Notes under the pieces: generated by a model
The model's database searches: none
Told to the model about the DNA's origin: nothing
The model's input: the letters and a program-made list of their open reading frames with translations, nothing else
In this document: in pieces, positions 4,325 to 10,672 of the stretch
Position numbering within the stretch: the first letter of the stretch is position 1
Layout of the letters: every line of letters begins with the position of its first letter
Program-made: the position numbers and the translations under genes
Source of the DNA: Chitinophaga pinensis
GTDB taxonomy: Bacteria > Bacteroidota > Bacteroidia > Flavobacteriales_D > Crocinitomicaceae
Reading direction: 5' to 3'
DNA length: 10,672 bases
Assembly (NCBI GenBank): GCA_945870115.1
Contig: CAMBRH010000104.1
Location: 1 to 10,672 of the forward strand

Positions 4325-6985
4325 ATGTGGAGAAAAATTGCTAATTTAATTTTAAGAAATCGTTGGTTTATAGTAATTATCTTAACTATTTTAACTGGAT
4401 TTTTTGGCTATTTTGCTGTCACAGGATTAAAAATTGAGAATAAATATGGGAATATGCTCCCAAAAGATTCTGATGCACAATCCACTTATTTGAAATTCAA
4501 AGAAATGTTTGGAGAAGATGGCTCTTCACTAGTAATTGCTATTAAAACCGATTCTCTTTACTCAGAAAAAACATTTAAAAAATGGAAAGAATTAGGTGAT
4601 TCTATTCTACAACTTGATGGAGTTGAAAACGTAATTTCCGAAGCTACACTTTTTACAATTCACAACAATAAAAATCAAGCAAAGTTTGAAGCAAAACCTG
4701 TTTTTTACGATAAAACATACCGTGAAAAAAGCATTGATTCGATTCAAAAAGAAATAAAAAACAACCCACTTTACAACAATATTCTTTACAATGATTCATC
4801 AAATGTTTCATTAATGATGATTGGAATTAACGAGGATTTCTTATCAAATCAAAAAAAATCTGGCGTTGTTTTAGAAATTGAAAAATTAGCTGAATCTTAT
4901 CAAAAGCACTTTGGTAAAACTCATTTTGCAGGTTTACCGCACATTAGAATTATCATCGGAAAAAGGATTATCAATGAAATGTATATTTTTATTGGTTTAA
5001 CAATTCTTGTAACTTCTTTAATACTTTACTTGTTTTTTAGATCGCTACGAGTAGTGATGTTATGTAATGTTGTTGTTTTTGTAGCTGTAATTTGGGCCTT
5101 GGGAAGTATTGCAATTCTTGATTTCAAAATTTCCATCATGATGGCTTTGATTCCGCCATTGATGATTATTATCGGAATTCCAAATTGTGTTTTTTTAGTA
5201 ACCAAATTCCATCAAGAACAAAAGAAAAATAGCAACAAGATGAAATCTCTTGCGCTTGTTATTATTAAAATTGGATTTGCTACTTTTTTAACAAATTTGG
5301 TTGAAGCTATTGGATTTGCTACTTCTATTTTTACAAATTCTGAAAAATTAATGGAATTTGGAATAATTGCATCATTAAATATAATGGTTGTTTTTGTACT
5401 TTCAATCACAATTATACCAATTTTAGCTTCGATTTCAAGAACTCCAAAACAAAAACACTTAGATCATTTAGATAATAAATATTCCCATTTAATGGTTGAA
5501 AAAATCATCTATTTGGCAACAAATAAACGCAAATGGATTTACGCGATTTCAATCGGAATTGTTGTAATAAGTGCTTTCGGAATATTAAAAATTAAAGCAA
5601 CAGGAAATATTACTGGAGATTTGCCAAAAGGCGATATCATTTTAACTGATCAACAATTTATTGAGTCCAATTTTGGCGGATCAATCCCGTTTGAGATAAT
5701 CGTAAATTACAAAACACAAGGTCGCTTGTTCCAAAATGAAACAATGGAAAAAGTGGAAGCTATTCAAACCAAATACAATAACAACGGTTTGTTTTCAAAA
5801 AGTCTTTCCTACATTGATTTTATAAAAGTCATAAACATGGCTTATTATGGAAACAATCCTGATGATTATCGCATTTTTTCTAACAAAGATAAACTGAGAA
5901 TTAAGAAATATTTAAAGCAAAATAATAATTCAGATAACTTTGATGTTTCAAATTCTACTTCAAGTAATTTTTCACTAAAGGAATTGGTTGATACTGCTTC
6001 TTGCTCAATCAGAATTAGAACACAAATGAAAGATTTAGGTTCTTACGAAGTAGCTGATCAGGTAAAAGCTATGTCTAAAGAAATAGATCTAATTTTGAAT
6101 CCTGATAAAAAAGTAATTGAAAAATATTTCTCCAAATTTAGCAAAGGAAAAAAAGAATACATTGATTCATTAATCTTTAATTATTCTGGAGTTTATAACA
6201 ATTTAACTTCTATTTTAAGTAAAGGAAATTCAGATGTTCAGAATCAATTTGATATGGACAGCGAGAAAATTAAAAATTACTTCGGGAAAAGTGATTTCAA
6301 AGCAAATTTACGCAAAGCCATTGACGAAGAATATTTAGATTGTTCATTTACTGGAACTTCTGTTGTTGCATCTCAAGGAACATTATATTTAGTTAATAGT
6401 TTGACATCGAGTATCTTATTCGCTGTTCTTTCCATTTCACTTTTGATGGCGGTTTTATTTAGATCTTGGAGAATGGTAATCATTTCAATGGTACCAAATT
6501 TAATTCCTTTGGTTTTCACAGCAGGAATTATGGGTTGGTTTAACATTCCACTGAAACCTTCAACTTTAATCATTTTTAGTATTGCGTTAGGAAATTCAGT
6601 AGATGAAACAATCCGCTTTTTAGCCAAATACCGACAAGATTTAAAAACAAAAAAATGGAGTTTGAAGGAATGTGTAATTCTTTCAATTCGTGATTCTGGT
6701 ATTGGAATATTTTATACATCGGTTATTCTTTTTGCTGGATTTTCAGTATTTATTTTCTCACAATTTGGTGGTACTCAAGCACTAGGATTACTGGTTTCGT
6801 TGACACTTTTCGTTGCAATGATAACTAATTTAATTTTGCTTCCTTCATTATTACTTACCTTGGATCGACTTCTTACAACAAAATCTTTTGAGGAACCTTA
6901 TTTTGAGGTTTTTGACGAAGATTCAGATATTGAATGGGACGATTTACAAATTGAAGAAAATTCAACTAAAACAATTAAAGATTAA
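4325..6985 (+). CDS. MMPL/RND-superfamily exporter, 12 TM
   Basis: This 886-residue inner-membrane protein has the duplicated RND layout. Half one has TM1 at about residues 14-35, a large periplasmic domain (about 36-215), and TM2-6 in about 217-370. Half two has TM7 at about 403-422, a second periplasmic domain (about 423-690), and TM8-12 in about 692-850. An acidic cytoplasmic tail follows (EVFDEDSDIEWDDL). It resembles the COG1033 'predicted RND exporter' group, which includes proton-driven transporters of lipids and other hydrophobic compounds; the substrate here is unknown. In the second half the TM10 motif GNSVDETIRF keeps the acidic residue (Asp760) expected in proton relay. The corresponding first-half motif GIPNCVFLVTKF has Asn287 instead. 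The start is supported by the typical short basic N-terminus MWRKIANLILRNRW just before TM1. The polyprenyl synthase gene follows after 16 bp, which suggests an operon. No frameshift or truncation is seen. Confidence 0.9.
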   Translation: MWRKIANLILRNRWFIVIILTILTGFFGYFAVTGLKIENKYGNMLPKDSDAQSTYLKFKEMFGEDGSSLVIAIKTDSLYSEKTFKKWKELGDSILQLDGVENVISEATLFTIHNNKNQAKFEAKPVFYDKTYREKSIDSIQKEIKNNPLYNNILYNDSSNVSLMMIGINEDFLSNQKKSGVVLEIEKLAESYQKHFGKTHFAGLPHIRIIIGKRIINEMYIFIGLTILVTSLILYLFFRSLRVVMLCNVVVFVAVIWALGSIAILDFKISIMMALIPPLMIIIGIPNCVFLVTKFHQEQKKNSNKMKSLALVIIKIGFATFLTNLVEAIGFATSIFTNSEKLMEFGIIASLNIMVVFVLSITIIPILASISRTPKQKHLDHLDNKYSHLMVEKIIYLATNKRKWIYAISIGIVVISAFGILKIKATGNITGDLPKGDIILTDQQFIESNFGGSIPFEIIVNYKTQGRLFQNETMEKVEAIQTKYNNNGLFSKSLSYIDFIKVINMAYYGNNPDDYRIFSNKDKLRIKKYLKQNNNSDNFDVSNSTSSNFSLKELVDTASCSIRIRTQMKDLGSYEVADQVKAMSKEIDLILNPDKKVIEKYFSKFSKGKKEYIDSLIFNYSGVYNNLTSILSKGNSDVQNQFDMDSEKIKNYFGKSDFKANLRKAIDEEYLDCSFTGTSVVASQGTLYLVNSLTSSILFAVLSISLLMAVLFRSWRMVIISMVPNLIPLVFTAGIMGWFNIPLKPSTLIIFSIALGNSVDETIRFLAKYRQDLKTKKWSLKECVILSIRDSGIGIFYTSVILFAGFSVFIFSQFGGTQALGLLVSLTLFVAMITNLILLPSLLLTLDRLLTTKSFEEPYFEVFDEDSDIEWDDLQIEENSTKTIKD

Positions 6986-7001
6986 TCTTTGTTAACTTAA
7001 C

Positions 7002-7973
7002 ATGGAAGACGATTTAAAAAAATTTGCTCTTTTTTTAGAACAAGAAATTCAAAAACTTGATTTACCTGAATCACCAGAAAATTTGTATGAACCGCTCCGC
7101 TATTTTTTAAAATTAGGAGGAAAACGCATCAGACCAATTTTAACTCTTTTAGGAGCTGATCTTTTTGGCGAAAAATTTGAAAATGCGCTTTCAAGTGCTC
7201 TAGCAATAGAATATTTTCATAATTTTTCTTTGATTCATGACGATATAATGGACGAAGCTCCTTTGAGAAGAACCCAAGAAACTGTTCACACAAAATGGAA
7301 TTCAAATATCGCAATACTTTCAGGAGATGTTTTACTTATAAAAGCATATCAAGAAATCTGTAAGCAAAAACCAGAACATTTGGTAGAATTAGTGTCCGTT
7401 TTCAATAAAACTGCAGTTGAAGTCTGTGAAGGTCAGCAAATGGATATGGATTTTGAAACTCGAAAAACAATTTCTGTTGAAGAATATATCGAAATGATTC
7501 GCTTGAAAACATCTGTATTGTTGGGCTGCGCATTGGAATTTGGAGCAATAATCGCAAACGCTAATTCAGAAGATAAAATTGCTTTATATAATTTTGGACA
7601 AAACATTGGAATTGCTTTTCAAATTCAAGATGATGTTTTAGACCTATATGCTGAATCAGCTCAATTTGGAAAACAAATTGGTGGAGATGTAATTTCAAAT
7701 AAAAAAACTTTGCTGATTTTAAAAGCGTTTGAATTAGCAAATCCATTTCAAAAGGAATTTTTATTGAATATTACTCAAATTGAAGATTCAGCTTTGAAAA
7801 TTGAGCAAACAAAAACAATCTTCTCAGAACTTGGAGTGAAAGAAGAAGTTTTAAAAATCAGGGATTCATATTTTGAAAAAGGATTAGCTGCTTTACACGA
7901 AATTCAAGTTCCAGCTGAAAGAAAAGCAACTTTAATTAAATTGGTAGATTATTTAAAATCAAGAGAAGTTTAG
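7002..7973 (+). CDS. trans-polyprenyl diphosphate synthase (probably short chain, GGPP-type)
   Basis: This 323-residue cytosolic enzyme condenses isopentenyl diphosphate with allylic diphosphates, supplying isoprenoid chains for quinones, carotenoids or lipid carriers. Family motifs are complete: GGKRIRP at residues 39-45, the first Asp-rich motif DDIMD at 80-84 followed by RRTQETVH, KT at 169-170, FQIQDD with the second motif DDVLD at 210-214, and GGDVISNKKT. The residue five places before the first Asp motif is Phe75. A bulky aromatic residue there is known to limit product length in this family, while long-chain synthases usually have a small residue, so a C15-C20 product, probably geranylgeranyl diphosphate, is inferred. 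It lies 16 bp after the exporter and 26 bp before hemL, on the same strand, with no visible promoter of its own. Family is certain; chain length is inference. Confidence 0.93.
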   Translation: MEDDLKKFALFLEQEIQKLDLPESPENLYEPLRYFLKLGGKRIRPILTLLGADLFGEKFENALSSALAIEYFHNFSLIHDDIMDEAPLRRTQETVHTKWNSNIAILSGDVLLIKAYQEICKQKPEHLVELVSVFNKTAVEVCEGQQMDMDFETRKTISVEEYIEMIRLKTSVLLGCALEFGAIIANANSEDKIALYNFGQNIGIAFQIQDDVLDLYAESAQFGKQIGGDVISNKKTLLILKAFELANPFQKEFLLNITQIEDSALKIEQTKTIFSELGVKEEVLKIRDSYFEKGLAALHEIQVPAERKATLIKLVDYLKSREV

Positions 7974-7999
7974 AAAACATTTATTTATAACTATTTTAT

Positions 8000-9307
8000 A
8001 TGGAAACTGCATCAATACTTAATGAATCAACGTCACAAGGACTTTTTGAAAAAGCCAAAAATTATTTTCCTGGAGGAGTAAATTCTCCTGTTAGAGCCTT
8101 TAAATCCGTTTCTGGAACTCCACTTTTTATTAAAAAAGGAGATGGTTGTAGAATTTGGGATGAAGATGACAATGAATTTATTGATTATTGTTGTTCTTGG
8201 GGCCCATTAATTTTAGGTCACAATAATCCTAAAGTTTATAATAAAATTGTAAGTACTTTGCAGAATGGCGCAAGTTTTGGTGCGCCAACACGTCTAGAAA
8301 ATGAATTAGCAGAATTAATTCTTTCTAAGAATCCATTTATTGATAAAATTCGATTTTGTAGTTCTGGAACGGAGGCTGTAATGTCAGCATTAAGATTAGC
8401 TAGAGGATTTACTGGGAAGGATAAAATTATTAAATTCGAAGGGTGTTATCACGGACATTCAGATTCTCTGTTAGTAAAAGCTGGAAGTGGTTTAGTAACT
8501 TTTGGCGCATCATCAAGTGCTGGAGTTCCCGAAAGTTTTGCTAAAGAAACATTGGTTTTACCATTAAATGATTTAGAAGCTTTAAAAAAATGTGTTTTGG
8601 AACACAAAGATCAAATTGCTTGTGCAATTATTGAACCAATTCCAGCAAACAATGGGCTTTTATTGCAAGAATTATCTTTCTTAAAATCATTGAGAGAAAT
8701 TTGTACTGAAAACAATATTTTATTGTTTTTTGATGAAGTAATTTCAGGATTTCGAGTTGCTTTTTCTGGCGCAGCAGAACATTATGGCATCACTCCCGAT
8801 ATTGTAACTTACGGAAAAATTATTGGTGGAGGTTTACCAGTTGGAGCATATGGAGCAAAAAAAGAAATTATGGCTTGCGTTTCTCCTGATGGTCCGGTTT
8901 ACCAAGCGGGAACATTGTCTGGAAATCCAGTTGCGATGGCCGCAGGAATCGCACAATTAACAGAATGTTCCAAACCTGGATTTTACAAAGAATTAGAAGA
9001 AAAAACAAAATCTTTTGTAGCACCAATAAATGAGCATGCAAAAGAAAAAGGATTTGATTTTGAAATCGTTCACATTGGATCCATTTTTTGGTTGAACTTT
9101 GCTGGTAAAAAAACAATTCGTAGTTCGGAAGAAATTAATCCTGACATGACAGATTTTAAACATTTACACAGAGAATTACTTAACCGTGGAGTATATTTAG
9201 GTCCAAGTGGTTACGAAGTTGGCTTTGTTTCAGAAGCACATTCCCCAGAAATTTTGGCAAAGTCAGCACAAATAATGTGTGATGCTTTAGATGCAATTTA
9301 CAAATAA
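8000..9307 (+). CDS. hemL: glutamate-1-semialdehyde 2,1-aminomutase
   Basis: HemL converts glutamate-1-semialdehyde to 5-aminolevulinate, the last step of the C5 route to tetrapyrroles (heme). It is a cytosolic PLP enzyme of the class III aminotransferase fold. Diagnostic segments are all present: FPGGVNSPVRAFKSV (residues 23-37), SSGTEAVMSALRLAR for phosphate binding (121-135), GCYHGHSDSLLVKAGSG (148-164), FFDEVISGFR with Asp245 for the pyridine nitrogen (243-252), and TYGKIIGGGLPVGAYG with the Schiff-base Lys273. The length of 435 is normal for the family, and the N-terminus has only a short extension before the first conserved block, so ATG 8000 is reasonable. It follows the polyprenyl synthase after 26 bp and is probably read through from the same operon. 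Nothing is missing or odd. Confidence 0.97.
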   Translation: METASILNESTSQGLFEKAKNYFPGGVNSPVRAFKSVSGTPLFIKKGDGCRIWDEDDNEFIDYCCSWGPLILGHNNPKVYNKIVSTLQNGASFGAPTRLENELAELILSKNPFIDKIRFCSSGTEAVMSALRLARGFTGKDKIIKFEGCYHGHSDSLLVKAGSGLVTFGASSSAGVPESFAKETLVLPLNDLEALKKCVLEHKDQIACAIIEPIPANNGLLLQELSFLKSLREICTENNILLFFDEVISGFRVAFSGAAEHYGITPDIVTYGKIIGGGLPVGAYGAKKEIMACVSPDGPVYQAGTLSGNPVAMAAGIAQLTECSKPGFYKELEEKTKSFVAPINEHAKEKGFDFEIVHIGSIFWLNFAGKKTIRSSEEINPDMTDFKHLHRELLNRGVYLGPSGYEVGFVSEAHSPEILAKSAQIMCDALDAIYK

Positions 9308-9355
9308 TGAAACTTTATTTAAAAAATTAAGTAAAAGAACACAAATTATTACAAT

Positions 9356-9874
9356 ATGAAAAAATTATTACTTTTTTTAATTTTATCTAGCTCTACTTTA
9401 GGTTTTTCACAAGATTACAGATCCGCTTATGGTTTAAAAGGAGGATTTCCAGGATTTGTTGCATTAGACGGTAAATTTTATCTTGGAAAACATGTTGCTT
9501 TTGATAATTATTTAGGTACAAATATTGATTTTGCAAAGCACTTTATTACTTTTAATACAAGTTTTACTTATAACAAATCAATTGGAGTAGATACAGGCTT
9601 TAACTGGTATTTTGGTGTTGGTCCAACTTTAAATTATTACACAAAAGGTGAGCATTTTGATGATGAAAAAAACCAATTATACAAACCCCTTTTTGTAAGA
9701 GCTGATGCGGTTATCGGTATTGAATCGACACCAAAAACCGCAGGATTCAATATGGCTTTAGAAGCTGGCCCAACTTTTACTATTGTTCCTTATACGAAAG
9801 TTTTTTATACCATAAATTTAAGTCTGAGAATTCCAAGTAAAAGAAATTTAGCTTATATTACTCAATTTAAGTAA
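9356..9874 (+). CDS. small exported beta-rich protein, probably outer membrane
   Basis: This 172-residue protein begins MKKLLLFLILSSSTLGFSQ, a clear Sec signal peptide with likely cleavage before Gln19. The mature part is rich in aromatic and glycine residues in alternating strand-like stretches (AYGLKGGFPGFVALDGKFYL, FNTSFTYNKSIGVDTGFNWY, FNMALEAGPTFTI, VFYTINLSLRI), as in small outer-membrane beta-barrels of the Bacteroidota. No lipobox Cys and no T9SS tail are present. I do not recognise a named family, and no function can be assigned. It lies 48 bp after hemL and ends 23 bp before a strong terminator, so it is the last gene of the plus-strand run. The leader has no obvious TAnnTTTG box. 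Confidence 0.8.
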   Translation: MKKLLLFLILSSSTLGFSQDYRSAYGLKGGFPGFVALDGKFYLGKHVAFDNYLGTNIDFAKHFITFNTSFTYNKSIGVDTGFNWYFGVGPTLNYYTKGEHFDDEKNQLYKPLFVRADAVIGIESTPKTAGFNMALEAGPTFTIVPYTKVFYTINLSLRIPSKRNLAYITQFK

Positions 9875-9897
9875 TTCTCTAAAGAAAATATTATACC

Positions 9898-9929
9898 AAA
9901 AAAAGCCACTAAATTAGTGGCTTTTTTTT
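9898..9929. terminator. bidirectional intrinsic terminator
   Basis: The hairpin gccacta (9905-9911), loop aat, tagtggc (9915-9921) is preceded by seven A and followed by eight T. It therefore works as a U-tailed hairpin on both strands. It lies between the convergent ends of the exported-protein gene (9874) and pyk (9947) and should end transcription of both. Confidence 0.93.
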
Positions 9930-9946
9930 GTGTATTCAATATTGTT

Positions 9947-10672
9947 TTACTCTACATTACTTAATTTCAACATATTTGATTTACCACTTTCTTCTAGCGG
10001 AATAGATGCAATGTTTATGACCATATCTCCAACTTTTAAAAGTCCAGAAGATTTTAGTAAATATTTAATATCAGCAATTGTGTGATCTGTACTTACTCTT
10101 TTATTGTAATAAAATGCTTTTACTCCCCAAACTAAATTTAATTGTGTTAAAATTTGTTTGTTGCTTGTGAACACGTAGATAGGCGCTTTTGGTCTTTGAG
10201 ATGCAATTTTATAAGCTGTATATCCTGAATAAGACATTGTAATAATTGCATCTGCTTCAACTCTTTGCGCTAATCTGCACGCATTAAAACATATTGAATC
10301 TGAAATAAAACGTTCTTGTGTTTTATCAGGAGCAACTTCTTTGTTGTAAATCCCATCAAAACCTTCCATTTCTTTCACAATGTTTGCCATTGTTTTGATA
10401 ACTTCGATTGGATATTTTCCAACGGAAGTTTCTCCAGAAAGCATCACGGCATCAGCTCCGTCTAAAACAGCATTTGCAACATCATTTACTTCAGCTCTTG
10501 TTGGAGAAATATTTGTAATCATGCTTTCCATCATTTGCGTTGCCACAATACAAGGTTTTGCGTATTCAAAACATTTTTTAATCAACATTTTTTGAATTAA
10601 AGGTACATTCTGATATGGGATTTCCACACCTAAATCTCCTCTGGCTACCATTATTGCATCACTTTCTTTGAT
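9947..10672 (-). CDS. pyk: pyruvate kinase, C-terminal half (5' end outside window)
   Basis: The minus-strand frame is open from the window edge to TAA at 9949-9947 and gives about 241 residues of an enzyme usually near 475. The ATG at 10651 is internal: codons upstream continue as IKESDAI into MVARGDLGVEIPYQNVP, the family signature around the active site. Next come ATQMMESMI, PTRAEVNDVANAVLDGADAV and MLSGETSVGKYPIEVIKTM, all core barrel motifs. The C-terminal domain includes ITMSYSGYTAYKIASQRPKA and ends with SNMLKLSNVE. Pyruvate kinase converts phosphoenolpyruvate and ADP to pyruvate and ATP in glycolysis. It is convergent with the plus-strand genes and shares the terminator at 9898-9929. 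No internal damage is visible. Confidence 0.96.
   Translation of the reverse strand: MKESDAIMVARGDLGVEIPYQNVPLIQKMLIKKCFEYAKPCIVATQMMESMITNISPTRAEVNDVANAVLDGADAVMLSGETSVGKYPIEVIKTMANIVKEMEGFDGIYNKEVAPDKTQERFISDSICFNACRLAQRVEADAIITMSYSGYTAYKIASQRPKAPIYVFTSNKQILTQLNLVWGVKAFYYNKRVSTDHTIADIKYLLKSSGLLKVGDMVINIASIPLEESGKSNMLKLSNVE

Noticed and set aside
7974..7999. Separate promoter for hemL
   Set aside because: The 26-bp gap has no TAnnTTTG box; read-through from upstream is more likely.
5212..9116. Short minus-strand frames at 5212-5409, 6373-6627, 7129-7314, 7561-7746 and 8868-9116
   Set aside because: All are antisense to well-supported exporter, polyprenyl synthase and hemL coding sequence and show no protein-like motifs.
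10380..10595. Plus-strand frame opposite pyk
   Set aside because: It is antisense to conserved pyruvate kinase motifs, so it is a shadow frame.

Overview
The window looks like chromosomal DNA of a member of the Bacteroidota, most likely family Flavobacteriaceae (Flavobacterium or a close relative). The evidence is low GC (about 30% in most genes by hand count), A-rich translation starts with few Shine-Dalgarno sites, a TAnnTTTG-type -7 promoter box, a type IX secretion (T9SS) C-terminal sorting domain, signal peptides with Gln at +1, and a DUF4838 glycoside-hydrolase-like protein. The species cannot be fixed from sequence alone.

Layout. (1) Positions 1-632 hold the 3' part of a succinylglutamate desuccinylase/aspartoacylase-family zinc hydrolase. 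(2) Positions 651-4257 are an accessory island. Two diverged direct repeats (651-855 and 3830-4257) bracket a two-gene unit: a small T9SS-sorted surface protein (1054-1539) and, 4 bp later, a 654-residue DUF4838 protein (1544-3508). Behind it lies a decayed minus-strand reading frame (3515-3820). The right repeat carries an intact 61-residue ORF. The left repeat keeps only an 11-codon deletion remnant of the same ORF. (3) Positions 4286-9874 are ordinary housekeeping/envelope genes on the plus strand: a 12-TM MMPL/RND exporter, a trans-polyprenyl diphosphate synthase, hemL (glutamate-1-semialdehyde aminomutase, tetrapyrrole synthesis), and a small secreted beta-rich, probably outer-membrane protein. 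(4) A strong bidirectional terminator at 9898-9929 separates these from the 3' half of pyk (pyruvate kinase) on the minus strand, which runs off the window.

How it fits together. The exporter and polyprenyl synthase are 16 bp apart, and hemL follows after 26 bp, so they are probably co-transcribed, although their functions are not obviously one pathway. The island genes form a compact cell-surface unit: the first protein has a secretion/anchoring tail and almost no cargo, while the second has a large catalytic-type region and no tail. Base composition steps sharply inside the DUF4838 gene, and the flanking repeats suggest entry or rearrangement by homologous recombination. The most notable material is this island; the rest looks conventional. 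I see no tRNA, rRNA, CRISPR array or transposase gene.
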